Assembly: GCF_900104695.1 (NCBI RefSeq)
Contig: NZ_FNSW01000001.1
Span: forward strand, 4,566,001 to 4,630,000
Reading direction: 5' to 3'
Length of the DNA: 64,000 bases
Origin: Paenibacillus sp. GP183
Lineage (GTDB): Bacteria > Bacillota > Bacilli > Paenibacillales > NBRC-103111
Both the position numbers and the translations under genes were made by a program. A model generated the notes under the pieces. It saw only the letters and a program-made list of their open reading frames with translations. It had not been told where the DNA came from and made no database searches. This document shows, piece after piece, positions 7,885-17,376 of this stretch; the first letter of the stretch is position 1; each line of letters starts with the position of its first letter.

Positions 7885-9481
7885 TTCGTTATACAATCCT
7901 TACCCTGCCGGGCGGATGGTTACCTATGCAAGAAAAGGAATGGTTGCGACTACCCAGCCTCTTGCCGCGCAGGCGGGATTGGACATGATCAAAAGAGGCG
8001 GGAATGCGATTGATGCGGCCATCGCTGCAGCTGCTTGTTTGACTGTCGTTGAGCCGAATTCAAACAGTATTGGAGGAGATTCCTTTGCTCTTGTATGGGC
8101 AGAGGGAAAACTGCATGGTTTAAACTCCAGCGGGCCTTCCCCAGCTTCCATTTCACTTGATAAAGTCAAGGCTGCCGGGCATAGTGCAATGCCAGCCTAC
8201 GGTTTGCTGCCGGTAACCGTTCCGGGAACGCCGGCAGCTTGGGCGGCTTTATCAGAGCGATTCGGCCGCCTTTCCTTAACGGAAGTTCTTCGACCGGCTA
8301 TTGAATACGCTGACAATGGTTTTCCGGTATCGCCAACCATCAGCAAATACTGGGAGCATGGCTATAACAACATCGGTGCGTTAAAAAGTGAATTGTATGA
8401 TCCATGGATGAAAACCTTTGCTCTACAAGGCCGCGCTCCCTTCGCAGGAGAAATTTGGCGATCTTCGGATCATGCCCGTACACTGCAATCCATTGCGGAA
8501 ACCGGTGCTGAATCGTTTTATCGCGGGGAATTGGCGGAACGAATTGACGCGTTTTTCAAAAAACACGAAGGCTTCCTGACCAAAGAGGACTTGGCGGCAT
8601 ATAAGCCGGAGTGGGTAGACCCAATTCATGTAAATTACAGAGGATACGATGTTTGGGAAATACCACCGAACGGTCAGGGCTTGGTTGCTCTTATCGCGTT
8701 GAATATTCTAAAAGGAATGGATTTCGACGCCAAAGATACAGTGGCTACTTACCATAAACAGATTGAGGCCGTAAAGCTCGCCTATGTTGACGGATTAAAA
8801 TATATTACAGATCCCAGAAAAATGAAGGTCTCTGTAGATGAATTGCTTTCGGAAGATTACGCCCGTGAAAGAAGGGGATTAATCGGCATGAAAGCATTGC
8901 TGCCTTTAGCAGGTGAACCGTTCAAAGGGGGCACTGTATATTTGGCAGCGGCTGACGGGGAAGGAAACATGGTATCGTTCATTCAAAGCCATTCCGGCGA
9001 CTTTGGATCCGGTATCGTTATTCCCGATACAGGGATTTGCATGCAAAACAGGGGAGCAAGCTTCTCCCTGGACCCTGAGCATCATAACGTCCTCGAGCCA
9101 CGTAAGAAAACATACCATACCATCATTCCGGGATTTATTACCAAGGATGGATTGCCTATTGGTCCCTTTGGCGTGATGTGCGGCTCTATTCAACCTCAAG
9201 CCCATGTGCAGGTTGTTATGAATGCAATCGATTTTCATCTGAACCCGCAAGCTACCCTTGACGCACCCAGATGGCGCTGGTTGAAAGAAAAAACGATAGA
9301 AGTGGAGCCTCAGTTTCCAGACCATATTGCGCAAGCTCTGGCGAGAAAGGGACATGTTGTGCAGCGGGCGCTGGATTCCGGCATGTTCGGTCGAGGGCAG
9401 ATTATTTGGAGAGATGCCGCAAGCGGAGTATTGGCAGGCGGAACGGAATCCAGAGCGGATGGAGAAGTGGCGGCCTGGTGA
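7871..9481 (+). CDS. Gamma-glutamyltransferase family protein
   Basis: The 536-residue protein has the Ntn-hydrolase layout: N-terminal GMVATTQPLAAQAGLDMI and GGNAIDAAIAAA, then the autoprocessing site GGT-VYLAAADGEGNMVSF with presumed nucleophile Thr355, and SIQPQAHVQV near the C-terminus. Family members cleave or transfer gamma-glutamyl groups. No signal peptide is seen, so this is a cytoplasmic member, unlike secreted Bacillus Ggt. Residues after the nucleophile (TVYL) differ from the TTHY of E. coli Ggt, as in the broader 'GGT family', so acceptor and substrate are uncertain. Overlap with the GH130 gene suggests a joint role. Confidence 0.85.
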   Translation: MLNYDSLYNPYPAGRMVTYARKGMVATTQPLAAQAGLDMIKRGGNAIDAAIAAAACLTVVEPNSNSIGGDSFALVWAEGKLHGLNSSGPSPASISLDKVKAAGHSAMPAYGLLPVTVPGTPAAWAALSERFGRLSLTEVLRPAIEYADNGFPVSPTISKYWEHGYNNIGALKSELYDPWMKTFALQGRAPFAGEIWRSSDHARTLQSIAETGAESFYRGELAERIDAFFKKHEGFLTKEDLAAYKPEWVDPIHVNYRGYDVWEIPPNGQGLVALIALNILKGMDFDAKDTVATYHKQIEAVKLAYVDGLKYITDPRKMKVSVDELLSEDYARERRGLIGMKALLPLAGEPFKGGTVYLAAADGEGNMVSFIQSHSGDFGSGIVIPDTGICMQNRGASFSLDPEHHNVLEPRKKTYHTIIPGFITKDGLPIGPFGVMCGSIQPQAHVQVVMNAIDFHLNPQATLDAPRWRWLKEKTIEVEPQFPDHIAQALARKGHVVQRALDSGMFGRGQIIWRDAASGVLAGGTESRADGEVAAW

Positions 9482-9545
9482 GTAAGCATTGTGTGTAAAT
9501 GCTGTTATCTAGCGTGATTACCTATATTTGGAACATTAAAAATTT

Positions 9546-9570
9546 GGATATTATCATAATTCATAGGATA
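9546..9570 (+). promoter_or_regulatory. Operator-like motif, second copy
   Basis: GGATATTATCATA, 5 bases, TAGGATA. It is followed 22 bases later by TATAAT (9593-9598), matching the copy at 6770-6795 and its -10 box. The promoter lacks a good -35 and drives the sugar ABC importer. Confidence 0.55.
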
Positions 9571-9592
9571 GTGCTGAAAGTTTCCCTCATTA

Positions 9593-9598
9593 TATAAT
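9593..9598 (+). promoter_or_regulatory. -10 box (TATAAT) of the sugar importer operon
   Basis: Perfect TATAAT about 54 bases upstream of the binding-protein start. No matching -35 is present, which is consistent with activator dependence. Confidence 0.5.
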
Positions 9599-9651
9599 AA
9601 CTTTGTAAAGTTTATGTCACTAAAAATAACATGAGAAGAAGAGGGGATTGT

Positions 9652-10971
9652 ATGATTAAAGGTATATATCAAAAATCACTGTTTGTTGCCGCCTCCACAG
9701 CATTGGTCACATTAACAGCATGTGGAAACGCCGGAACGACAACACCATCAAGCCAACCGCAAGCAACCGCAAAGGATACACCAGTTACACTGACAATGGA
9801 GTACAACTGGTCCACTCCCAATGTGGACAATCAGATTTATAAAGCACGGATTCAGAAGTTCATGGAGCTCAATCCGAATATCAAGATTGAGGCGCAGGAT
9901 ATCCCTTCGGCTCAATACCGGACCAAGCTGCGTACCGAAGCAGCCGGCAACAGTATGCCTGATATGTTCGTCCTCTACCCCAGAACTGAGATGACTCCTT
10001 ATATCCAAGCCGACGTCCTTATGCCACTCGATGAAATTATGAATACATGGAAGGGTATAATCCCTCCAGAGGCTTTAGCAGGATATAACGTAAACGGCAA
10101 GCAGTATGCCATTCCGGCGAAAATGACTTTTGTCGATATCATTTACTACCACAAAGATATGCTGAGTAAAGTCGGATATAATGAGTTTCCGAAAACCTAT
10201 ACAGATTTTCTTGATTTGGTGAAGAAGTTAAATGGAACAGGTGTCACACCGTTAGCGATTGGAAACAAGAACAGATGGCCGATGCAGTCCACCTTTTTAT
10301 CGCCGGTCGTAGATCGTATAGCCGGAACCGACTTCCTGGATAAGGTAAGCAAGGGCCAAGCCAAATTTACAGACCCTGATTTTGTCAAATCATTGGGCAT
10401 TATAGATGAGTTGACCAAGGCAAATGCCTTCAACGCCGATATGAATACGATGGATGAAGTTCAGGTGCAGGATTACTTCATGCAAAATAAAGCAACGATG
10501 GTGATGACAAGCTCGACCATTGACGCCAAATTCAGAGTCAACAACACGACAAACGCAGACAGTATAGGTATAGCTCTCTTCCCTGCCATTAATGGAGGAA
10601 AAGGTGATCCAAGTAAAAGCGCGGGAGTTGTCCAATACGGAATTGGACTGAGCAAATCATTGAGCGGAGCGAAGAAGGCTGCAGCGCTCAAATTCCTGCA
10701 ATACTTCTATGCTCCTGAGCTGTATCAAAACTTGATGAGCAAAGGAATCGTCGTTCCGGCGAAAGTAGACATGCCGGCAGATACAAGTAAGTATTTGAAA
10801 GAAATGATGGCTTTGACTGCAAAAGGAGATGCTTATGTGTTTGATAGCATCATACCGGTAAATGTCGTAGACATCGTTCAGAATGGGATACAAGCTATTA
10901 CTATTAAACAAACTACACCGGATCAGCTTGCCAAGGATATGCAGGCCGCTATGGATAATATTAAAAAGTAA
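9652..10971 (+). CDS. Sugar ABC transporter substrate-binding lipoprotein
   Basis: From ATG 9652 the protein has 439 residues, with a lipoprotein signal ending LTAC (Cys24) and a Thr/Ser/Pro-rich linker. It belongs to the MalE-like (SBP_bac_1) family: PDMFVLYPRTEMTPYIQADV, YAIPAKMTFVDIIYYHKDML. GAAGAGGGG at 9636-9644 supports this start over GTG/ATG codons further upstream. It should bind an oligosaccharide outside the membrane and deliver it to the two permeases downstream. No ATPase gene is in the operon, so a shared MsmX-like ATPase is presumed. Confidence 0.9.
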   Translation: MIKGIYQKSLFVAASTALVTLTACGNAGTTTPSSQPQATAKDTPVTLTMEYNWSTPNVDNQIYKARIQKFMELNPNIKIEAQDIPSAQYRTKLRTEAAGNSMPDMFVLYPRTEMTPYIQADVLMPLDEIMNTWKGIIPPEALAGYNVNGKQYAIPAKMTFVDIIYYHKDMLSKVGYNEFPKTYTDFLDLVKKLNGTGVTPLAIGNKNRWPMQSTFLSPVVDRIAGTDFLDKVSKGQAKFTDPDFVKSLGIIDELTKANAFNADMNTMDEVQVQDYFMQNKATMVMTSSTIDAKFRVNNTTNADSIGIALFPAINGGKGDPSKSAGVVQYGIGLSKSLSGAKKAAALKFLQYFYAPELYQNLMSKGIVVPAKVDMPADTSKYLKEMMALTAKGDAYVFDSIIPVNVVDIVQNGIQAITIKQTTPDQLAKDMQAAMDNIKK

Positions 10972-10979
10972 AGCTTACC

Positions 10980-11018
10980 ATTGCCGTAGGCGGGGATCCT
11001 ATCTCCGTCTTCGGCAAT
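10980..11018 (+). promoter_or_regulatory. Intra-operon hairpin between binding protein and permease genes
   Basis: Outer stem ATTGCCG/CGGCAAT and inner stem GGCGGGGAT/ATCTCCGTC (two wobbles) around a 3-base loop. No T-run follows. Such structures commonly stabilise the upstream mRNA so that more binding protein than permease is made. Confidence 0.55.
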
Positions 11019-11052
11019 ACTTTCATTACATTCACAGATAAGGAGGCTCATT

Positions 11053-11925
11053 ATGCAAGTAGCCAGGCGTGTGGGAATAACCATATTTATCGGAATGCTG
11101 CCTGCCTTGATTATTTATATCGGTCTAGCTTTAATCCCGATTGCAATGTCCTTTTATTATTCCTTCTACGATTGGAACGGACTATCTGCAATGACCTTCA
11201 CAGGCTTGGACAACTACATTTCCATATTCAAAGACAGAGTATTCTGGGGTGGAGTAAAAAACAACTTATTTATGATGGCTACCGGAATTTTAGGTCAGCT
11301 ACCTTTAGGATTGTTTTTCGCACTGCTGTTAAACCGATCATTGAAGGGGATTAAATTTTACCGATCCACGTTGTTTCTTCCGGTTATCATCTCGGCGGTT
11401 ATCGTTTCCCTGATTTGGAGCATGGTTTATGGGACAGAATCCGGCTTGATCAATAATATTTTAAAAAACGTCGGTCTCGGCACCTGGAAACAAAACTGGC
11501 TTGGCAGCAAGCCCTGGGGAATGATATCGGTAAGCATCACCTATCTCTGGCAAAATTACGGCTTTTATATGGTTATTTTTCTGGCCGGATTGCAAAATAT
11601 TCCCGAAGAAGTGAAAGAAGCGGCAGTAATGGATGGAGCCAGCAGCTGGAAGCGATTTTGGTTAGTAACTCTTCCCATGCTTAAGGAAACCATTTGGGTG
11701 ACGCTAATTTTCTCAATCAGCAATAGTTTTAAGATATTTGATTTGATCTATGTCATGACAGCCGGAGGTCCGGCGCATAATACCGAGGTCATGACCATTT
11801 ATATGTACACGAATGCCTTCAATAACATGAGTTTTGGTCTAGGGAGCGCAGTTTCCATCCTGATTCTGTTATTCAGCCTGATTGTCATTTATGCAGCGAA
11901 ATTATTAACCGCAGCAAGAAATTAA
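11053..11925 (+). CDS. Sugar ABC transporter permease, MalF-like
   Basis: 290 residues with six predicted membrane helices, starting with a long hydrophobic N-terminus. The EAA loop is EEVKEAAVMDGASSWKRFW, characteristic of carbohydrate-type permeases that contact the ATPase. AAGGAGG precedes ATG 11053. It pairs with the next permease to form the transmembrane channel for the sugar captured by the upstream lipoprotein. Confidence 0.92.
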   Translation: MQVARRVGITIFIGMLPALIIYIGLALIPIAMSFYYSFYDWNGLSAMTFTGLDNYISIFKDRVFWGGVKNNLFMMATGILGQLPLGLFFALLLNRSLKGIKFYRSTLFLPVIISAVIVSLIWSMVYGTESGLINNILKNVGLGTWKQNWLGSKPWGMISVSITYLWQNYGFYMVIFLAGLQNIPEEVKEAAVMDGASSWKRFWLVTLPMLKETIWVTLIFSISNSFKIFDLIYVMTAGGPAHNTEVMTIYMYTNAFNNMSFGLGSAVSILILLFSLIVIYAAKLLTAARN

Positions 11926-11951
11926 ACTGGAACAGCAGGGAAGGAGGAACT

Positions 11952-12779
11952 ATGCAAACATCACGTGGAAAAAAAGCACTCATTCATATATTGTTAACCG
12001 TACTTTGTGTCATAAATATTCTTCCTATCCTGTGGATGGTTATCAGTTCCTTTAAAACCGAGCAGGATTTTTCCACAAATCCCTTAGGGCTTCCCAAGCA
12101 TTGGAATCTAAGCAACTATGCCGAGGCGTGGAAGGTTGCCCACCTTGGTACTTATTTCTGGAACAGTGTAATCGTAACAGCAGGTGCCATTGTTTTAACG
12201 GTTTTACTAGGTGCGTTGACATCCTTCTTTTTATCGAGATTCGAATTCAGACTTCGCGGCTGGTTATATGGGTTATTTATAGTGGGAATGACGATCCCGA
12301 TTCATGCGACGCTGGTACCGATTTTTATTTTAATGAAGAAAATCGGGCTTATGAATTCCCATATGGCATTGGTGCTTCCGTACACGGCATTTCACCTGTC
12401 GATGACGATCTTTATTCTGGTTGGCTTCATGAAGGAGTTTCCGAAAGACATTGAAGAGTCTGCAGTTATGGACGGCGGCGGTATTTTCAGAATTTTCTTC
12501 TCGATTATACTTCCGATGACAAGACCTGCCCTCGCAACAGTCATCATCATCAATTTCATTAATAACTGGAATGAATTCCTATTTGCGCTTGTTCTGATCA
12601 ATAAAGCGGCCTTGAAGACGCTGCCTTTGGGGTTAGCTAATTTTGCCGGTACGGAGACAACCTTTCAAACTCTGCAAATGGCGGCCTTGACCATGGCCCT
12701 TATTCCGTTGGTCGTTTTTTTTCTGGCCATGGAGAAACAGCTTGTGCAAGGGATGACGAGCGGCGCTGTAAAAGGATAG
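11952..12779 (+). CDS. Sugar ABC transporter permease, MalG-like
   Basis: 275 residues, six membrane helices, EAA loop KDIEESAVMDGGGIFRIFF. The N-terminal PILWMVISSFKTEQDF is typical of MalG/AraQ-type subunits. AAGGAGG precedes the ATG, 26 bases after the MalF-like gene. It forms the heterodimeric importer channel with its neighbour. Confidence 0.92.
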   Translation: MQTSRGKKALIHILLTVLCVINILPILWMVISSFKTEQDFSTNPLGLPKHWNLSNYAEAWKVAHLGTYFWNSVIVTAGAIVLTVLLGALTSFFLSRFEFRLRGWLYGLFIVGMTIPIHATLVPIFILMKKIGLMNSHMALVLPYTAFHLSMTIFILVGFMKEFPKDIEESAVMDGGGIFRIFFSIILPMTRPALATVIIINFINNWNEFLFALVLINKAALKTLPLGLANFAGTETTFQTLQMAALTMALIPLVVFFLAMEKQLVQGMTSGAVKG

Positions 12780-12854
12780 CCTTTCTGGTAAATTAAGTGT
12801 TTGGGTAGCATCTGTTTCTAACTTTCCTTTATAATCAAGGAAGAGGGAGAAAGG

Positions 12855-14651
12855 ATGAATATGAAAACAAGCAGATTCAAATTTTTGAATTTCAACTTAA
12901 GAAAAAAATCGATAGCCATCTTCGTCCTGCTGGTCACTCTTCCTTCACTCCTGATCGGGTTTGTAGTTTTAAACCGTTATGACTCCATACTTAGACAGCA
13001 GTTCATCGATTCCATGGAAAAAAACCTAAATACGATCGAGTTGAACTTGAGTGAAAAGATCAAGGCTGTCAATGATTTGTCGGATTATATGATTTACCAG
13101 GAAAATTTCCGTAGTTTTATGGAAACTAAAGCTTCCTTGACCAATTTGGAGCTTATTAATAAAAATAAAACGGCCATCGAAGGGTTTGTATCGTTCCAAA
13201 TCATGTCGAAGAGCTATATCAACTCTATTTCATTGCAAGGCGTAGGCGGCAATCAGCTTCAAATGGGGGAGCCTGTCAAGGGTTTAGAGACGCCATGGAG
13301 TGACTCAGCGCATGTGAAACGAGGGGGAATTGTCTGGACCGATTCTTATCCGCTTGAGAGTGGTTGGACCGGCAGCAAACGCGTGGTTTCTATGTTCCGT
13401 GTTATTAATTCCTTCGATAGACCTTCAATTCCGGTTGGAGAGGTCACCGTGCGTTTGAACGAATCAGAAATAACGAATGTGATGATGAAAGCAGTTCCCA
13501 AGGATCAAGGCTCGATATTTATTGTCCGTTCCGAGGGCAGCGTCCTTCTGCACCAAAATGAGAATTTGGTAGGTCATCCGTATCCGAATAACATTTTTTT
13601 GCAAAAAATGGCCTCACCATCGAACAAAGTATTTGCTTTGCGGGAGAATGGAACCTCTTACGTCGTTTTCAATCAGTACATGCCATCGACAGGGTGGCAT
13701 ATCATTGCGATGATCAAGGACGAGACTATTGTAGCAAAAACACAAGCTGTTAAATCGTCGCTGCAGATTTTGCTGCTGCTTATTCTGGTTTTCGGATTGT
13801 TCGCTTTAACAGGCTTTGAATTTGCGATTATTCGCCCAATCCTTGAAATGAAGAAAGAGACGCAGCGGCTCAAGCAAGGAGACTTCTCCGCGCATGTTGA
13901 AGTTCGCACCCGTGATGAAATTGGTGAGCTTGGCCGGCAATTCAACATGATGGTCATGACGATCAAGGAGCTGATCGATAAAGAATATAAATTGGAGATT
14001 CGGCAGAAAGAATCTGAACTGAGAATATTGCAGAGTCAGATGGACCCGCATTTCCTTTATAACACGCTCGACATGATAAGGTGGAAGGCAAGACTGGAAA
14101 GGGCGTCGGAAACAAGTCAATTGATCGAGAAGCTATCCCGCTTTTTCCGCATGAGTCTGAGCAGCGGGAAACGATTCACGACATTGACGGAGGAATTGAA
14201 TTTTGTACGTGCTTACCTGGAAATCCAACAGAAGCGCATGGGAAGCAAGCTTCAATTCGCTTTATATATGGAGGCATCGCTTGAGGAAGCTGTGCTGCTG
14301 AAAAACATGATTCAACCGCTTGTTGAAAATAGCATCAAGCACGGATTCAGGCAGAAGGCCGGAAAGGTTGAAGTGCGCTGCTACTTGGATAACCATGATC
14401 TGGTCATAGACGTAATCGATTCAGGGATCGGATTTAAGCAGGAAAAAATTCAAATCATTCGTCAGTCGCTTCTGCAAAAGACTAAGGATGCAAGTGTTAC
14501 TGATCATGCCATCTGTAACATTCATGAGCGGATATTGCTTGTTTATGGCAGCAGCTACGGAGTTGAACTCCCAATGGAACAGATCGAAGCGGGAGCATGT
14601 GTACGGTTAAGATTACCTCTTTGGATGAACGAAAAGGAGGAGGAAGCATGA
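12855..14651 (+). CDS. YesM-type sensor histidine kinase
   Basis: 598 residues: TM1 about 19-39, an extracytoplasmic Cache-like sensor domain, TM2 about 300-325, a HAMP region, His_kinase domain with QSQMDPHFLYNTLD (His399) and a HATPase_c end (QPLVENSIKHGFR). This LytS/YesM class pairs with YesN-type AraC regulators and usually senses extracellular sugars or the loaded binding protein. The stop overlaps the regulator start (ATGA). A TATAAT at 12830-12835 hints at a separate promoter, but I find no -35. Confidence 0.92.
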   Translation: MNMKTSRFKFLNFNLRKKSIAIFVLLVTLPSLLIGFVVLNRYDSILRQQFIDSMEKNLNTIELNLSEKIKAVNDLSDYMIYQENFRSFMETKASLTNLELINKNKTAIEGFVSFQIMSKSYINSISLQGVGGNQLQMGEPVKGLETPWSDSAHVKRGGIVWTDSYPLESGWTGSKRVVSMFRVINSFDRPSIPVGEVTVRLNESEITNVMMKAVPKDQGSIFIVRSEGSVLLHQNENLVGHPYPNNIFLQKMASPSNKVFALRENGTSYVVFNQYMPSTGWHIIAMIKDETIVAKTQAVKSSLQILLLLILVFGLFALTGFEFAIIRPILEMKKETQRLKQGDFSAHVEVRTRDEIGELGRQFNMMVMTIKELIDKEYKLEIRQKESELRILQSQMDPHFLYNTLDMIRWKARLERASETSQLIEKLSRFFRMSLSSGKRFTTLTEELNFVRAYLEIQQKRMGSKLQFALYMEASLEEAVLLKNMIQPLVENSIKHGFRQKAGKVEVRCYLDNHDLVIDVIDSGIGFKQEKIQIIRQSLLQKTKDASVTDHAICNIHERILLVYGSSYGVELPMEQIEAGACVRLRLPLWMNEKEEEA

Positions 14652-16237
14652 GCATTAAGGTGCTAATCGTAGATGATGAACCAATTATTTGTCAAGGGCT
14701 GAGGCAGACGATTCCTTGGGATACGATCGGTGTAGAAGTGGTTGGGGAAGCCTATGACGGCGCGGAAGCTCTGCAATTCGTCACCCGTCAGCATGTCGAC
14801 CTGGTTCTTACGGATATTCATATGGATGGAATGGATGGACTCGCATTGGCTAAAGGGCTGAAGGAGCTGCTGCCGCAGATTCGCGTCATCATCCTAAGCG
14901 GTTATGATGATTTTGAATATGCGCGCCGAGCTCTTCGTCTTGGAATTGAAGATTATTTGCTTAAGCCGGTTAATATCGAGGAGCTTATGGCGATGGTCCA
15001 AAGTATCGGTAAAGAATTGACGCATGATGCAGAGCTGGAGAAAAAATTTGAACGAGAACAATGGTCCAATTGGCTGGTTCAGCTCGTTCAAGGCAGCGGG
15101 GTCGTTCAGAAAGATGCGGACATTCCGCCGCCATTCATTATAGATGGAATTCATTCTTTCAGGTTTATTGCCAGCCAGCTTGAGGATTATTATGCTTTGG
15201 TCGAAAGCTCCACAGATGAAAAGCGACAGTCGATACGGAAAATGTGGGAGATGACGGTAAATACGGCTTTGAAGGCTGATCATGAAGAGGTCATCTCCTT
15301 CTTCTATCATCCGAATTTGCTGATATCGCTGTGTATGGGTTCCGATCCATTGAGCCAATCTGATTTGACTGCTGCTTTATTGAAGGCGCAGAGCATGATA
15401 TCGTCAGCTCCACGCCTGATTTTCGGCGTTTCGCAACCTTTTTCCGAAATTGCTGAAATTTATCCGCGCAGTATGGAAGCAGTATCCGTTTTGCAGCTTG
15501 GAGCGATTCCAGATTCCAGTTCCATTTTGTTCCATCATGAAGAGCTGACATCCAGAAGGAGTCATTTGCAGATTGCTCCGATCGAGCAGGAAAAGCAATT
15601 GATCCATATTCTTTTTGATGGCAGCTACGATGATTTAGAAGAAATGATCGGGAAGATCATGCAGGAATTTCGTGAAAGGGGCTATCTGTTGAAGGGGATA
15701 TTGCAGGCTTTCAAGGAGCTGAGTATTGTGCTTCTACGCAAACTGCATATGAACGGAATTGATCTGTCCGAACATATCGATTTGTTCAACACGAAGGAAA
15801 TTGATCTGTTCGTGCATAATTCCTACCGGGCGATGGAATCGTTGCTTCGCTTGGAGCTTAGATCCTTGTATTCGATTACGAATTCTTCTCTTGCAGGAAA
15901 AAATCATTGGATTACGGAAAGAGTCAAAAAGTTTATCGATACCCATTACCATACGGATTTGAAAGCTTCCGAGATTGCAGCCTGGCTCAAAATAACACCT
16001 AATTATTTCAGTTTTGTCTTTAAGCAAAACTTCGGCAAAGGATTTGCGGAATATTTGAATGAATTGCGAATCGAGCGTGCTAAAGCAAGCCTTGCCGGAA
16101 CCGATGAGCGCGTATTTGAGATCGCCGAAAAAGTCGGATACAAGGAGTATAAATACTTCTGCTCCATCTTCAAATCGTTCACGGGGATTACACCTACTCA
16201 ATATCGAAATCTTGCGAAAACGAATGTAACAATCTAG
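14648..16237 (+). CDS. YesN-type response regulator (receiver + AraC DNA-binding domain)
   Basis: 529 residues from ATG 14648, which overlaps the kinase stop and follows AAAGGAGGAGG. The receiver domain has VDDEP, phosphoacceptor Asp56 in LVLTDIHMDG, and LKP. A middle region of about 300 residues is unassigned. The C-terminal ~105 residues form two AraC helix-turn-helices (LKASEIAAWLKITPNYFSFV; DERVFEIAEKVGYKEYKYFC). It is the likely activator of the locus, and the motif shared by the 6770 and 9546 promoters is its best candidate site. That link is inference. Confidence 0.92.
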   Translation: MSIKVLIVDDEPIICQGLRQTIPWDTIGVEVVGEAYDGAEALQFVTRQHVDLVLTDIHMDGMDGLALAKGLKELLPQIRVIILSGYDDFEYARRALRLGIEDYLLKPVNIEELMAMVQSIGKELTHDAELEKKFEREQWSNWLVQLVQGSGVVQKDADIPPPFIIDGIHSFRFIASQLEDYYALVESSTDEKRQSIRKMWEMTVNTALKADHEEVISFFYHPNLLISLCMGSDPLSQSDLTAALLKAQSMISSAPRLIFGVSQPFSEIAEIYPRSMEAVSVLQLGAIPDSSSILFHHEELTSRRSHLQIAPIEQEKQLIHILFDGSYDDLEEMIGKIMQEFRERGYLLKGILQAFKELSIVLLRKLHMNGIDLSEHIDLFNTKEIDLFVHNSYRAMESLLRLELRSLYSITNSSLAGKNHWITERVKKFIDTHYHTDLKASEIAAWLKITPNYFSFVFKQNFGKGFAEYLNELRIERAKASLAGTDERVFEIAEKVGYKEYKYFCSIFKSFTGITPTQYRNLAKTNVTI

Positions 16238-16284
16238 TCTAGGTTTAAGTACCTTTGTCAAATCAATCAAATGGAGGACAAAAA

Positions 16285-17352
16285 ATGAAGAAGATCAAAG
16301 TTGGAGTTATTGGTGCAGGATCCATTTCAAGCGCGCATATGGATGCATATGCAAACAACAAAGAAGTTGAGCTTTATGCGATTTGCGATTTGAATCGGGA
16401 AAGGGCTGATGAAAAAGCCGTCAAATACGGAATTCCACACGTGTATTCGGATGTCAGGGAATTTTTGGCGAATCCCGACATTGAAGCTGTGAGCATCTGC
16501 ACCTGGAACAATACGCATGCCGAATTCAGTATCGCCGCTTTGGCAGCCGGCAAGCATGTGCTCTGTGAAAAACCGCTTTGTCAAACGGTTGAACAAGCCC
16601 TGGAAGTCCAATCTGCCGTTCAAAGCAGCGGCAAAGTATTTCAGGTTGGATTTGTCCGCCGTTACGGAAATACGGCCAAGATGCTGCGCAGCTTCATTGA
16701 TGCAGGGGATCTTGGCGAGATTTATTATGCCAAAGCAAGCTATTTGCGCCGTCTTGGCAATCCCGGCGGTTGGTTTTCGGATAAGAGCCGATCCGGCGGC
16801 GGACCGCTTATCGATCTCGGCGTTCACGTTATCGATTTATGCTGGTATTTGATGGGTAAGCCAAAGGTTAAATCGGTGTCCGGCAATACATATAACAAGC
16901 TCGGCAACCGGTCGAACGTGCAGCATTTATCCTTTTATAAAGCTGCTGATTATGATGCTGACAAAAATGATGTAGAGGACTTGGCCAACGCGCTTATTCG
17001 GTTTGAGAATGGAGCTTCCATTCTTGTGGATGTCAGTTTTACGTTGCACGCCATTAAGAATGAAGGCAGCATCAACATTTACGGCACTAAGGGTGGGGCG
17101 CAAGTGGAACCGGCACTGCAAATCGCAACCGAAAAACACGATATGATGCTCAATCTGTTACCGCAAGTCGATACGCTTTCCTTCGACTTTGTCGAAGGCT
17201 TCCAGAATGAGATCAATCATTTTGTCAACTGCTGTTTGGGTAAGGCGGAGACACTAAGTCCTGTGGAGGACGGCGTGGAAATCATGAAGATCTTATGCGC
17301 CATCTACGAGTCGGCAGCAACCGGAAAAGAAATCAGGTTTAATGAAAATTAG
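16285..17352 (+). CDS. Gfo/Idh/MocA family oxidoreductase
   Basis: 355 residues. The N-terminal Rossmann fold carries VGVIGAGSIS, and the family motif CEKPL contributes the catalytic Lys. Members oxidise or reduce NAD(P)-bound sugars, inositols or their derivatives. ATG 16285 follows GGAGGAC; earlier in-frame codons lack a site. The gene lies 47 bases after the YesN gene and 24 before an isomerase, so it probably processes the sugar released by the GH130 enzyme. The substrate is not predictable. Confidence 0.88.
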   Translation: MKKIKVGVIGAGSISSAHMDAYANNKEVELYAICDLNRERADEKAVKYGIPHVYSDVREFLANPDIEAVSICTWNNTHAEFSIAALAAGKHVLCEKPLCQTVEQALEVQSAVQSSGKVFQVGFVRRYGNTAKMLRSFIDAGDLGEIYYAKASYLRRLGNPGGWFSDKSRSGGGPLIDLGVHVIDLCWYLMGKPKVKSVSGNTYNKLGNRSNVQHLSFYKAADYDADKNDVEDLANALIRFENGASILVDVSFTLHAIKNEGSINIYGTKGGAQVEPALQIATEKHDMMLNLLPQVDTLSFDFVEGFQNEINHFVNCCLGKAETLSPVEDGVEIMKILCAIYESAATGKEIRFNEN

Positions 17353-17376
17353 GATTTGCTCAAGGGGAGTAGCATC

